Of a stretch of 64,000 bases of DNA, positions 7,337 to 15,966 are shown one piece after another. Made by a program: the position numbers and the translations under genes. Each line of letters begins with the position of its first letter. Positions within the stretch are counted from its first letter, which is position 1. Location of the stretch: contig JAEUKE010000026.1 of the NCBI GenBank assembly GCA_016794345.1, positions 1 through 64,000 of the forward strand, given 5' to 3'. Source of the DNA: Myxococcales bacterium (GTDB taxonomy: Bacteria > Myxococcota_A > Polyangia > Polyangiales > Polyangiaceae). Under the pieces are notes generated by a model. It worked only from the letters and a program-made list of their open reading frames with translations, ran no database searches and was not told the origin of the DNA.

Positions 7337-8692
7337 TCAGGCCGAGGGCGCCGGGCCGACGAGCGTCACGTAGGTCGAGATGGACCTGCGTGCCTCTTCG
7401 GGCAGCTCGTCGAACTCGACGCCGAGCGCGCACCGGCCGCGGTTGTCGCGCACCCAGCGCACGGTCGCCATGACGGTCGCCACGAGGCCGCTGGTCGGCA
7501 GGGCGAAGCGCACGCGGACCTTCTCATTGTCGCTCTTGTCCTTGTCCTGTCCGGCCCGGGTCTCCTCGCGTTGTGACAAGACGATGAGGAGGCCGCCCTC
7601 GCTCACGTCCTCGGATCGGCCGTCGATCGTTGCGCCGTCGGGACGCACGACGCGGCACGGGGTGATGTAAGGGGCGCGCGCGAAGCGCCGCCGCGAGACG
7701 CCTTGCGGCTGCTCGGGTGCCGGCGCCACGACCGGTATTGTCGGGCGCGAGTCCACACGCGGGCGCGCGGGCGAGAGGATGGCGGTCGGTCGCGCGCTCG
7801 CGGCGCCGCAAGCGTCGAGGAAGGCCTCCACGCTCGGGAAGCGATCGCCAGGGGAGGGGGCCATGGCGCGCGCGATCGCCTCCGAGGTGCTCGGCGGGAG
7901 CTCGGGGACGAGCTCCCGGAGGGCCCCGAGCCCGCCCGAGAGATCGTCGTTGTCCGGGATCGCGGGGACGTTGCCCGCGAGGCATTCGAGCAGGACCGCG
8001 GCAAGCGCGTATTGGTCGCTGCGAGGGTCTTTTTTCGTCGGACGCGAGAGCTGCTCCGAAGGGACGTATTCGAGCGCCCCGAGCGGGTCGAAGCCGCGCA
8101 TGGGCTCGTTCGGGGATGGATCGTCGCCGATGGGCACGGCGAGCCCGAAGTCGATGAGCTTGATCCCCTCCGGGACGTGGGGCGACCGGGTCAGGAAGAT
8201 GTTGGCCGGCCGGATGTCACGGTGAACGAAGCCACGTTTGTGGATGTAGGCGAGCGCCTCGCCCGCCGAGCGGACGACGAAGAGGGAGTCCTCGATCGAG
8301 AGGCGGCGGCGGGCAGCGAGGATGCCCTCGAGCGTCCGACCGTCGAGCATCTCCAGGGCGAGGAAGGGGCCCAGCTCCGCCGAATCCCCCGCGTCGAACG
8401 CTTCGACGATGCCGGGGTGGCGGAGGAAGCCCAGGGCGGCGGTGGCGCGGCGGAGCCGGCTCTCGGCGATGGCCGGTTGAGGGCAGTCGCGCTGGACGAA
8501 CTTGAGGGCCACCATCCGACCGAGCGCCGCGTGGCGTGCCTCGAAGACCGTCGCCATCGCCCCCCGCGCGATCTCTCGCGAGAGCTCATAGCGCCCGGCG
8601 ACGGCGTCGCCGCGCTTGGGTTGGCTCGAGCGAGAACGACCGCTCAGGGACGAGGGCGGTGCGAGATCGGGCAGATAGGCATGTCCGGCCAT
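7337..8692 (-). CDS. Serine/threonine protein kinase fused to a PilZ domain
   Basis: A 451-residue soluble protein. The kinase domain occupies about residues 35-295: glycine loop ARGAMATV, Lys64, catalytic loop HRDIRPAN (Asp159, with Arg in place of the usual Lys) and DFG at 181-183. A linker leads to a C-terminal PilZ domain at about 332-445, with RRRFARAP (RxxxR class) and DVSEGG (D/NxSxxG) at 362-367. These are the residues that bind cyclic-di-GMP in PilZ proteins. No membrane segment is visible. It converges with the hybrid kinase gene, with a single base between the stops. Regulation of a Hanks-type kinase by cyclic-di-GMP is an inference from the fusion. Confidence 0.9.
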   Translation of the reverse strand: MAGHAYLPDLAPPSSLSGRSRSSQPKRGDAVAGRYELSREIARGAMATVFEARHAALGRMVALKFVQRDCPQPAIAESRLRRATAALGFLRHPGIVEAFDAGDSAELGPFLALEMLDGRTLEGILAARRRLSIEDSLFVVRSAGEALAYIHKRGFVHRDIRPANIFLTRSPHVPEGIKLIDFGLAVPIGDDPSPNEPMRGFDPLGALEYVPSEQLSRPTKKDPRSDQYALAAVLLECLAGNVPAIPDNDDLSGGLGALRELVPELPPSTSEAIARAMAPSPGDRFPSVEAFLDACGAASARPTAILSPARPRVDSRPTIPVVAPAPEQPQGVSRRRFARAPYITPCRVVRPDGATIDGRSEDVSEGGLLIVLSQREETRAGQDKDKSDNEKVRVRFALPTSGLVATVMATVRWVRDNRGRCALGVEFDELPEEARRSISTYVTLVGPAPSA

Positions 8693-8747
8693 GCCAATCA
8701 GACGGAACGAAAGGCAAGGCCCTTAAGGCCCGACGTGCGAACGCTGC

Positions 8748-9131
8748 TCAGAGCAGGCGCAGGTTCCGCTTCGCGCGCTGCTCGGCCGCCGCGATGAGCT
8801 CCTTCGACTCGGCCTCGGGGATCCCGACGTACCTCGCGAGCTCGACCACGAACGTCCTCTCTTTGTCGTCCTGGGTGCCGTCGATGAACGTGAGCAAGAC
8901 GGCGTGTTGGATGAGGACGCGAAGGTCGTCGGCCGAGAGCTCCTCGATCGGAACGTCCTCCAGGGTGCGCTTGGTCTCGGCGTAGGCGCGGATGTCCTTG
9001 GCCTGCTCCTCCGTCGCGTCGAAGGCGACGAGGAGGGCGTCGACCATCTCCCGCTCCTGAGCGCCGTAGTCGCCGTCAGCCCAGGCGACGCTCACAAGCG
9101 ACTTGAGAATTGCAGCGTTCTCGCTGTGCAT
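8748..9131 (-). CDS. TerB-like (tellurite-resistance/DjlA N-terminal) domain protein
   Basis: A 127-residue all-helical protein with the two acidic signatures of the TerB fold: VAWADGDYGAQEREMVDAL near the N-terminus and LTFIDGTQDDKERTFVVELA in the second half. TerB-type domains bind metal ions and act at the inner face of the envelope, often with signalling proteins. Whether this one has anything to do with tellurite is unknown. It lies between the kinase-PilZ gene and a membrane-anchored protein on the same strand, 12 bp after the latter's stop, and may be cotranscribed with it. Confidence 0.8.
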   Translation of the reverse strand: MHSENAAILKSLVSVAWADGDYGAQEREMVDALLVAFDATEEQAKDIRAYAETKRTLEDVPIEELSADDLRVLIQHAVLLTFIDGTQDDKERTFVVELARYVGIPEAESKELIAAAEQRAKRNLRLL

Positions 9132-9143
9132 GCCGCCATGAGG

Positions 9144-10400
9144 TCACTGGGAGGGCGCCCGTGTCAAGGCGCGGTCCGGGACCTCGGCCGAGGCGAGGAG
9201 GCGGGGCAGGTAGTGACCCAAGAGACCGGCCGCCAGAAGGGCGATCAAGGCGACGGCGATGGTCCCGGCACGGAACGCTTGGCGCGGCGGAGGCGCCGGC
9301 ACCACGATGGGCTCCGGGGCTTCCGCGCGCTTCGCGCGCGCCGAGCTCTCCAGCGCGGCGGTCAGGCGGCGGATCTCTTCGACGGCGGGCGGAGGCGGCG
9401 TCGGATCCAGGCCGGCCAGGCGCTTCAGGCTCGCGCGAGCCTGACGCATCGATTCGGGCGAGGAGAGCGTCGAGACCACGAAGCGGTCGAGGAGGTCTTC
9501 GACCTCGCTCTTCTGGGTGGCCCCGAGCGCGGCCGTGCTCTCGGGCGAGCGGCGCTTCCGCGGCTGTGGCGCGGCCTCCGGCTCTTCGGAGATGGGCGCG
9601 ACCGCGGCGTCGATGACGGTGGGCGGCTCCTCGGGGATGGGCGTGGGCTCGGCCTCGGGGGCGTCGAGCGCGGACGACGCGACGGCGACCTGCGCGACGG
9701 GGGCCGGCGCGGGCGGTGGCTGCTCGACGGGCGCGGCTTCCACCGCGAAGCTCGTTGGAGCTCCAACCGGCTCGCTCGGTGCCAGTGGGGGCGGCGTGAA
9801 CTCGACCTCGACCGAGGGCTCTTCGACGGGGCTCGTGCGCGCCGCCTCCGGTTGAGTGGGCGGCGCGACGGGGGCCGGCGCGGCAGGCGCGACGGCCGGC
9901 GCGGCAGGCGCTGTGGGCTGCTGCTGCGCGGCGGCCGGAGCCGGCCGGCGGCGACGGCGGAGCCGGCCGAGATCCTTCGCGCGCGCCGTCTCGCGGGCGA
10001 GCCTCGCGAGCGCGCGGCGCGCAGCGGCGCGGTTGACGGGGACCAACGCCGCCTCGAGCTCGCGAATGAAGCTCTCCACGCCGTCGGCGCTCTCGGTCCG
10101 CGGGCGCGCCGTGGCAGCGAGCGCGGGCATCGACCCCGCGGAGCACTCGAGCAGCCGCGAGAGCATGTCTCGCATGCGGCGCGCGGACTCCTCGGGAGCG
10201 AGCACCTGCGTCCCTCGCGCGACCTTGACGGTACCTTCGCTGGTGAGCAGGACCATCGGGTCCTCGATCGAGAAGGGCAGCCGGGCGCTCGCGTCCGCTA
10301 CAGCGAGCGCGAGATAGCCCGACGTTTCGGGGACGAGCGACGCCGCGCGACCGTGAGCCGCTGCGAAGACCTCGTCGAGGGTTACCGACGTGAGCTCCAT
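9144..10400 (-). CDS. Tail-anchored Pro/Ala-rich protein of unknown function
   Basis: The ATG at 10400 (MELTSVTLDEVFAAAHGRAA) is chosen because the longer frame to 10598 would run across the divergent promoter region. The first 180 residues form an ordered domain I do not recognise (GYLALAVADAS, PMVLLTSEGTVKVA, EESARRMRDMLSRLLE). A long low-complexity segment of Pro, Ala, Glu and Val follows, then a helical stretch (EVEDLLDRFVVSTLSSPESM), and a single C-terminal membrane helix (GTIAVALIALLAAGLLGHYL). The layout resembles scaffold or signalling proteins that hang from the inner membrane. It is followed by the TerB-like gene. Confidence 0.75.
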   Translation of the reverse strand: MELTSVTLDEVFAAAHGRAASLVPETSGYLALAVADASARLPFSIEDPMVLLTSEGTVKVARGTQVLAPEESARRMRDMLSRLLECSAGSMPALAATARPRTESADGVESFIRELEAALVPVNRAAARRALARLARETARAKDLGRLRRRRRPAPAAAQQQPTAPAAPAVAPAAPAPVAPPTQPEAARTSPVEEPSVEVEFTPPPLAPSEPVGAPTSFAVEAAPVEQPPPAPAPVAQVAVASSALDAPEAEPTPIPEEPPTVIDAAVAPISEEPEAAPQPRKRRSPESTAALGATQKSEVEDLLDRFVVSTLSSPESMRQARASLKRLAGLDPTPPPPAVEEIRRLTAALESSARAKRAEAPEPIVVPAPPPRQAFRAGTIAVALIALLAAGLLGHYLPRLLASAEVPDRALTRAPSQ

Positions 10401-10537
10401 GCCTCTGGGGTGCCTTACCGAGGCCCGGAGGTCCGGGCCAACTTTCGGAGGTTCGGAGCACGTCGCCTCGGCGGACGGCGGGGGCCGGTCTTTCTTCGGA
10501 TCGACCCAGCTGAACGCAGGGTCTAAGATGGGCCGGA

Positions 10538-12484
10538 ATGGCAGAGCGCCCCGCTCATTGCCCGACCTGTGGGCTCGCGGTGGCCGACGGTCAGGCATCC
10601 TGCCCGCGTTGCGGAGCGAGCCTCGCCCTCGACCCCGCCCAGCGACCCCCGCAGCGAACGATGTTGGGCGGCGCCGGGAGCGCCGCGGCCGGCGTGCCCG
10701 GGTCGGTCAAAAAGACGCTGATGGGGATCTCCGCGCCCTTCGCCGACCCGGCCGCGACGCAACCGGACGCGTCGGGGATGACGCGCACCCAGGTCGCCGG
10801 AACGCCGGCCTCCAAGGCTGCGGTGGGCCTCGGTTTCGACCCGCTCACCGACCCGGAGCGTGCGACGGCGACCGTGGTCGACATGCCCGTCTTCGCGGGC
10901 CTCCCCGAGCCACCGCTCACCGGGTTGAAGAGCGCTCAGCGGACGCTCGTCGGCGTCGCCCGCCCCGGCATCGCCCCCCTCCAGCCGGGCGTCGCCAAGA
11001 CCCCCGTCGACGACGACGAGCCACCTCCGCCCAGCTACAGGCCGCTCGAAGAGCTCGGCGCCACGATGCGCATCGCGCCGGAGGTTCGGCGGAACCTCCC
11101 AGCCGGGCCGGTCGACCCGCGCCGGCCCGCCCCCGCGCCGGAGCCATCGAGCCCGGGCGCTCGCCATCCGCTCGGCCAGCGCAGGCTCGACCGCGTGCCG
11201 ATGAAGAAGATCGCGCGCGAGGCGGCCAAGCAGCGCGCGCGCTCGCGCCGCGGCCTCTACATGCTCGCCGCGGCCTTGCTGATCGCCGCCGCCGCCGTGA
11301 CCGTCGCCCTGCTCTGGCCGAGCGCGCCGCCGCTCAAGGCCCAGGTCCGCGCCGGCGAGGGCGGCTCGGAGGTGCTCGACCTGACCTGCGAGAGTTGTCC
11401 TGACGGAACTGTCCTCAAGCTGCGGGACGCGGAGGGGTCGGTCCGGGCCGGCCGCGCCACGATCCAGCTGCCGGCGCCGCTCGCCATCGGGGACACCACG
11501 CTGCGGGTCGCGGTCGACAGACCGGGCTCGGGGCGCGACGAATCGGTGTCGCTCGCGGTGCGTGTCGCCTACCGCGTGAGGCCCGAGCTCGGGACGCTCG
11601 ACGGCGACAAGCCGAGCATCCAGATCGTGGTCGACGCCATGGCCGGATCGCGCGTGACGCTCGACGGTGAGGAGGTCCCCCTCCGCGACGGTCGCGCGGC
11701 GAGGAGCATCGACGTCTCCAAGGAGCTCACCGGGCAGAGCGGGGACGCAGCGGCGCAGCTGTCGCGCAAGGTGAGCTTCGTCGTGACACCGCCCGACGGA
11801 GAGCAGGAGAAGGGCGCGGTCGCGGTGACCATCCCGATCTTGCCGCTCACGCTCGAGGCACCGGGTCGCGCCGTCGTCACCGACAAGTCCACGTTCGTCC
11901 TCGCGGGCCGCACGCTCCCGGGCGCCGAGATCGTCGTCGCAGGACGCTCGATCGGGGTCGCCAAGGACGGGACATTCATGCAGACCATGAACGTCTCATC
12001 CGTGGGGACGACCCAGGTGGAGGTCCGGTCGCGGATGGCCGGCCGCGCTCCACGGCTCACTCGATTCGGCGTCAAGCGCGTCACCAGCCTCGAGGTCGCC
12101 GCGGAGGAGTTCCTCAAAGAGGGGACGCTCGGCTACCCGGACGTCGCCGAGAACCCGGGCTCCGCCTCGCTCACCGGGAAAAACGTCGCGGTCGCCGGCG
12201 CCGTGGTGGACTCGCGGGTCCAGGGCTCGACGACGATCATGGTGCTCGACGTGGCGCCACCTGCCTGCAAGGGCAAGGGTGAGAAGAAGTGCCTCGTCCG
12301 CCTCGTCCAGGGGCGGCCGGACCTGGGCGTCGCGAGCGGCGCGAAGCTCCGCGCCTTCGGGACGCTGCTCGGCGCCGTCTCGCACGAGGGGACGACGTTG
12401 CCCGACATCGACGTCTCGTTTTCGATCGTCGAGCGCGCCGCCCCCCCGCCTGGCGCGCCGTCTCCGTTGGAGACGTTTGAATGA
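10538..12484 (+). CDS. Zinc-ribbon membrane protein with extracytoplasmic beta domains
   Basis: A 648-residue protein. An N-terminal zinc ribbon has CPTC (8-11) and CPRC (22-25). A disordered region then carries recurring Thr motifs RTMLG (Thr41), KTLMG (Thr60) and RTLVG (Thr136). A membrane helix (LYMLAAALLIAAAAVTVALL, about 245-265) leads to a roughly 380-residue exterior part that looks like tandem Ig/PEGA-type beta domains (TLDGEEVPLRDG, AEIVVAGRSIGVAKDGTF). Its stop overlaps the start of the downstream kinase by four bases, so the two are translationally coupled and probably partners. The Thr motifs may be kinase targets; that is inference. Confidence 0.75.
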   Translation: MAERPAHCPTCGLAVADGQASCPRCGASLALDPAQRPPQRTMLGGAGSAAAGVPGSVKKTLMGISAPFADPAATQPDASGMTRTQVAGTPASKAAVGLGFDPLTDPERATATVVDMPVFAGLPEPPLTGLKSAQRTLVGVARPGIAPLQPGVAKTPVDDDEPPPPSYRPLEELGATMRIAPEVRRNLPAGPVDPRRPAPAPEPSSPGARHPLGQRRLDRVPMKKIAREAAKQRARSRRGLYMLAAALLIAAAAVTVALLWPSAPPLKAQVRAGEGGSEVLDLTCESCPDGTVLKLRDAEGSVRAGRATIQLPAPLAIGDTTLRVAVDRPGSGRDESVSLAVRVAYRVRPELGTLDGDKPSIQIVVDAMAGSRVTLDGEEVPLRDGRAARSIDVSKELTGQSGDAAAQLSRKVSFVVTPPDGEQEKGAVAVTIPILPLTLEAPGRAVVTDKSTFVLAGRTLPGAEIVVAGRSIGVAKDGTFMQTMNVSSVGTTQVEVRSRMAGRAPRLTRFGVKRVTSLEVAAEEFLKEGTLGYPDVAENPGSASLTGKNVAVAGAVVDSRVQGSTTIMVLDVAPPACKGKGEKKCLVRLVQGRPDLGVASGAKLRAFGTLLGAVSHEGTTLPDIDVSFSIVERAAPPPGAPSPLETFE

Positions 12485-14703
12485 GCTCGAAGCAAATCTC
12501 GGAGCTCGGCTCGACCGAAGACGAGCACGGGCGCGACGACGAGCCGATCCCCGCGACGGTCCGCGGCGGGAGCTGCCCGCGATGTGGTCCCGGGGTCGAG
12601 GTCGACTCGAACGGCACCTGCACGCGCTGCCGCTCGTCGCTCGTCGCGGCCCGCACGTTGCCGGCCACCGTCGCGGCCACGACACTCGGCGCGACGGGGC
12701 TCGGCGCGAGCCTCGATCGCATCAAGCTCTCCCAAGCCGGCTTCGCCCTCGACGACGGCAGCGACGTCTCTCACCGCGCCGACCCGCTGATCGGGATGAT
12801 CATCGCCGATCGCTACCGGATCGTGGAGCTCCTCGGTCGCGGCGGCATGGGCATCGTCTACAAGGTGGAGCACGTCCGGATCGGCAAGCTCCTCGCGATG
12901 AAGCTGCTCGCGGGGGAGCTCTCCCGCAACCAGGAGGTCGTTCGCCGGTTCAAGACCGAGGCGCTGACCGCGTCCAAGCTCTCCTCTCCGAATACCGTCC
13001 AGGTCTTCGACTTCGGCGTCGCAGAGAGTCAGGGCCTGACCTACCTCGTCATGGAGCTCGTGACGGGAGACGATCTCGGGCGCGTGCTCAAGCTGAACAG
13101 CGCCCTGCCGGCGACGCGTATCGGCCGCATCGTCCTGCAGGTGGCGAACTCGCTCGCCGAGGCGCATCAGCTCGGGATCGTCCACCGCGACATCAAGCCG
13201 GAAAACGTGATGATCCTGCCGGCACGGGACGGCTCGGACCTCGCCAAGGTGCTCGACTTCGGGCTCGCCAAGCTACGCGAGGGGTCGGAGCTCTCGGAGC
13301 TGACGAGCCAGGGCGCGATCGTGGGGACGCCGTACTTCATGTCGCCGGAGCAGGTCCGCGGGGACCCGGTGGACGCGCGCAGCGACATCTACTCCTTGGG
13401 CGCGCTCATGTACCGCGCGCTCACCGGCGTGCACCCGTTCTCTGGTCCGTCGCCCATGAGCGTGTTCGCGAAACACCTGACCGAAGATCCGCGGCCGCCG
13501 CACGAGGTGAGCCCCACGGTCCCTCGGGGCATGAGCGAGATCGTTCTGCGCGCGCTCCGCAAGGACCCGAAGGAGCGCTTCCAGCGCGTCGAGGACCTCC
13601 AGGCCGCGGTCGTCGGGGAGCTCTCGGACCTGGGCACCTCGGGGGTGGAGGCGCTGCTCGACTCGAAGGCGATCCGCCGCCTCGAGCGGGCCGAGGTCGC
13701 CGCGCAGGACGCCGAGGGGCCCGCGCTCGCCACGCGCAACGAGGTCGAGTCGTACGAGCGCAAGCTGAGGCGAACCCGCTTCGGCCTCACGGCGTTCCTC
13801 ACGCTGGTGCCGCTCGCCGCCCTCGGCGCCGGCGCGCACTACGTGCTGAAGGAGCGCCCCATCCAGTTCGGAGGCGACGAGACCGAGCCTAACAATGCTG
13901 TCGGCGAAGCGAACGCCGTCCCCTTCGGTCGCTCGGTCTCGGCCATGCTCGGCAAGCGGATCTCGGACAGCCAGAGCGACCTGGATTTCTTCTCGTTCGA
14001 GGTCCCGTCCGGCGACGCGCCGGTCTCGCTCTCGCTCGGGGCTCTCCCCAACATCCCCATCTGCGCGCAGCTCTTCGGCAAGGGTGAGAAGAGCCCGCGA
14101 GCCCAATACTGCTCGGGGCTTCCCGGGCTCGACCTCGAGATCCCCGCGCTGCGCCTCGCGCCGGGGCCGTATTACGTGGCTGTCATGCAAGACCTCGACG
14201 CGCGCGGTCGTGCCTCGCCGTTCGTCCACGAGAACGTGTCGGACTCCTACACCCTCACGATGGGGCCGGCGAGCACCGACTCGGCGTTCGAGGTCGAGCC
14301 CAACGACGGCGTCCCGAGCGCACACCCGATCGGTGTCGATCAGACGGTCAGCGGCATGCTCGCCTGGGTCGGCGACGTCGACCTCTACTGCCCGAACCTC
14401 GACTCCACGGCGCTCTATCGCTTCCGGGTGGACGACGACCCGCGCGAGGGCGGCGCCGTGCTCTCCGTGTCGCTCTTGAGCCAAGGCGTGGAGGGCGCCG
14501 CCGTGCGTGTCCACGCGCGGAGGGCCAAGCCGCCCACCGAGTCCGACGTCCTCGCGCCGTTCACCGGCTTCTCCTTCCGCGGCACCAGCCCGCCGTGCCT
14601 GGTCGTGCGTGTCGCGTTGGATCCCGGCGCTCCTTCCACGGCGGAGATCGTGCCGCGCGGTAGCCAGGCGAAATACCGGGTCGCGCTGGAGGCCGTGCCG
14701 TGA
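12481..14703 (+). CDS. Membrane serine/threonine kinase with N-terminal zinc ribbon and extracytoplasmic repeats
   Basis: A 740-residue kinase. An N-terminal zinc ribbon (Cys32/35 and Cys47/50) mirrors that of the upstream protein. The kinase domain at 112-380 is complete: GRGGMG loop, Lys141, HRDIKPEN with Asp236, DFG at about 258-260, and GTPYFMSPEQ. A membrane helix at about 433-455 is followed by a 280-residue exterior part with two repeats opening ETEPNNAVGEANA and EVEPNDGVPSAHP, each with a downstream D-x-D-(F/Y) motif. This pattern is typical of bacterial pre-peptidase C-terminal-like domains. It shares start/stop overlaps with both neighbours. The exterior repeats are a likely sensor. 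Confidence 0.92.
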   Translation: MSSKQISELGSTEDEHGRDDEPIPATVRGGSCPRCGPGVEVDSNGTCTRCRSSLVAARTLPATVAATTLGATGLGASLDRIKLSQAGFALDDGSDVSHRADPLIGMIIADRYRIVELLGRGGMGIVYKVEHVRIGKLLAMKLLAGELSRNQEVVRRFKTEALTASKLSSPNTVQVFDFGVAESQGLTYLVMELVTGDDLGRVLKLNSALPATRIGRIVLQVANSLAEAHQLGIVHRDIKPENVMILPARDGSDLAKVLDFGLAKLREGSELSELTSQGAIVGTPYFMSPEQVRGDPVDARSDIYSLGALMYRALTGVHPFSGPSPMSVFAKHLTEDPRPPHEVSPTVPRGMSEIVLRALRKDPKERFQRVEDLQAAVVGELSDLGTSGVEALLDSKAIRRLERAEVAAQDAEGPALATRNEVESYERKLRRTRFGLTAFLTLVPLAALGAGAHYVLKERPIQFGGDETEPNNAVGEANAVPFGRSVSAMLGKRISDSQSDLDFFSFEVPSGDAPVSLSLGALPNIPICAQLFGKGEKSPRAQYCSGLPGLDLEIPALRLAPGPYYVAVMQDLDARGRASPFVHENVSDSYTLTMGPASTDSAFEVEPNDGVPSAHPIGVDQTVSGMLAWVGDVDLYCPNLDSTALYRFRVDDDPREGGAVLSVSLLSQGVEGAAVRVHARRAKPPTESDVLAPFTGFSFRGTSPPCLVVRVALDPGAPSTAEIVPRGSQAKYRVALEAVP

Positions 14704-15959
14704 GCCGGCGGAGCGCGTGGCTGCTCGCCCTCGTGGCGCTCGCGGCGCCGGCCACACCGGCGCGCGGCGAGCGCGTCGACGCTGCGCTGCCGAGCGTCGT
14801 GGCGGTCGGCCCGCCGCGCGCGCCGGCTCCGGTCGAACGAGTCGATCTCGCGCGGACCGGCCGCTCGAGGGCGCCGCTCCCCGACAGCCCCGTCGAGCTG
14901 GTGCGCCGACCGGTCGGCGCGGGCGCGCAGCCGCCGGTCGTCCTCGCGGACGGCACGATCGCCGTGGCGCTCTCCACGCCGGAGGTGGTGCGCTTCGCGC
15001 AGGACGGAACCGAGGCGAGCCGCACGCGGATCGGCCCGGCGCCGGCGGCCAGGCAGCCCGTCGTCCTGCCGAACGGCGGCTTGGCCGTCCTCACGACGGC
15101 GCCGAGCGTCGTCTTCCTGAGGCCGTCGGGCAAGGTGGCGGCGACCGTGCCTCTCTCGCGGACGACGTTCCCGCTCTCCCTCGGGGGAGACGGCAGCTTC
15201 GTCTCGTTCGTGCCTACGCTCGACGGAGGGGTCGCCGTCGCGTCGGGACGGAGCTTCGTCCAGATCGACGCAGGCGGGCAGCTCGGGCACGAGGCCACGT
15301 TGCCCGAGCGCGAGCGGTTCGCCGCCGATCTCGTGCGCGCGCGCGACGCCTGGCTCGCCACGACGCAGTCCGGCGCGGTCTATCGCCTGAAGGCGCCCGG
15401 CGAGCCCAAGCGCTTGGGCTCGTTCGGCGCGGGCGTGATGGGCACGCCCGCGCTCCTCGATTCACGCAGCTTGGTGGCGCAGTCGGGCTCCAGCCGGATC
15501 GTGTCGCTCGATCTGAAGACCGGCTCCGTGGTCACGCGCGTCGCCGACCCTGGGTTCTTCGCCTTCGACGGCGCGTTCGTGGCTGACGCGAAGGGCGGCC
15601 TCTGGACGACGACGACCGAAGGCCTGCTCCTCGGGTTCGGCCCCTCCGGCGACGAGATCGCGCGGGCGCCGATCGATCGCGCCGCAGCCGCGCCCCCACC
15701 CACGCCGATGTTCGGCGGCGGTCGGGTCGTGCCGGCGCCCGCGTCCTCCACGAGGTCCGTCCTCCTTTCGGACGTGGAGGGACGCGTCGCGTTCGCCCGG
15801 AGCGGCGGGAAGGTGGGCGTCCGGAGCCCCGACGGGAGGGTCTCCATCGCGACGGAGCGCGGGTGCTCGAGCCCCGTCGCGCTCCTGCCCCTGGCGAAGG
15901 GCAAGATGGTGCTCGCCTGCAAAGAGGGCGCGATCATCGTCTACGGCGAGCCGCAGTGA
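14700..15959 (+). CDS. Secreted PQQ-like beta-propeller protein
   Basis: A 419-residue protein beginning with GTG inside the upstream stop (GTGA overlap). It has a Sec signal peptide (RSAWLLALVALAAPATPARG). The rest consists of repeated short strands such as GAGAQPPVVLADGTIAVAL, PVVLPNGGLAVLTTA and GGLWTTTTEGLLLGFGPSGD, typical of a WD/PQQ-like propeller of about seven blades. No PQQ ligands can be assigned. As the third gene of the 10538-15959 operon it is likely an outer-face partner or ligand-binding component for the kinase and zinc-ribbon membrane protein; this is inferred from coupling alone. Confidence 0.8.
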   Translation: MSRRSAWLLALVALAAPATPARGERVDAALPSVVAVGPPRAPAPVERVDLARTGRSRAPLPDSPVELVRRPVGAGAQPPVVLADGTIAVALSTPEVVRFAQDGTEASRTRIGPAPAARQPVVLPNGGLAVLTTAPSVVFLRPSGKVAATVPLSRTTFPLSLGGDGSFVSFVPTLDGGVAVASGRSFVQIDAGGQLGHEATLPERERFAADLVRARDAWLATTQSGAVYRLKAPGEPKRLGSFGAGVMGTPALLDSRSLVAQSGSSRIVSLDLKTGSVVTRVADPGFFAFDGAFVADAKGGLWTTTTEGLLLGFGPSGDEIARAPIDRAAAAPPPTPMFGGGRVVPAPASSTRSVLLSDVEGRVAFARSGGKVGVRSPDGRVSIATERGCSSPVALLPLAKGKMVLACKEGAIIVYGEPQ

Positions 15960-15966
15960 GCCGACA

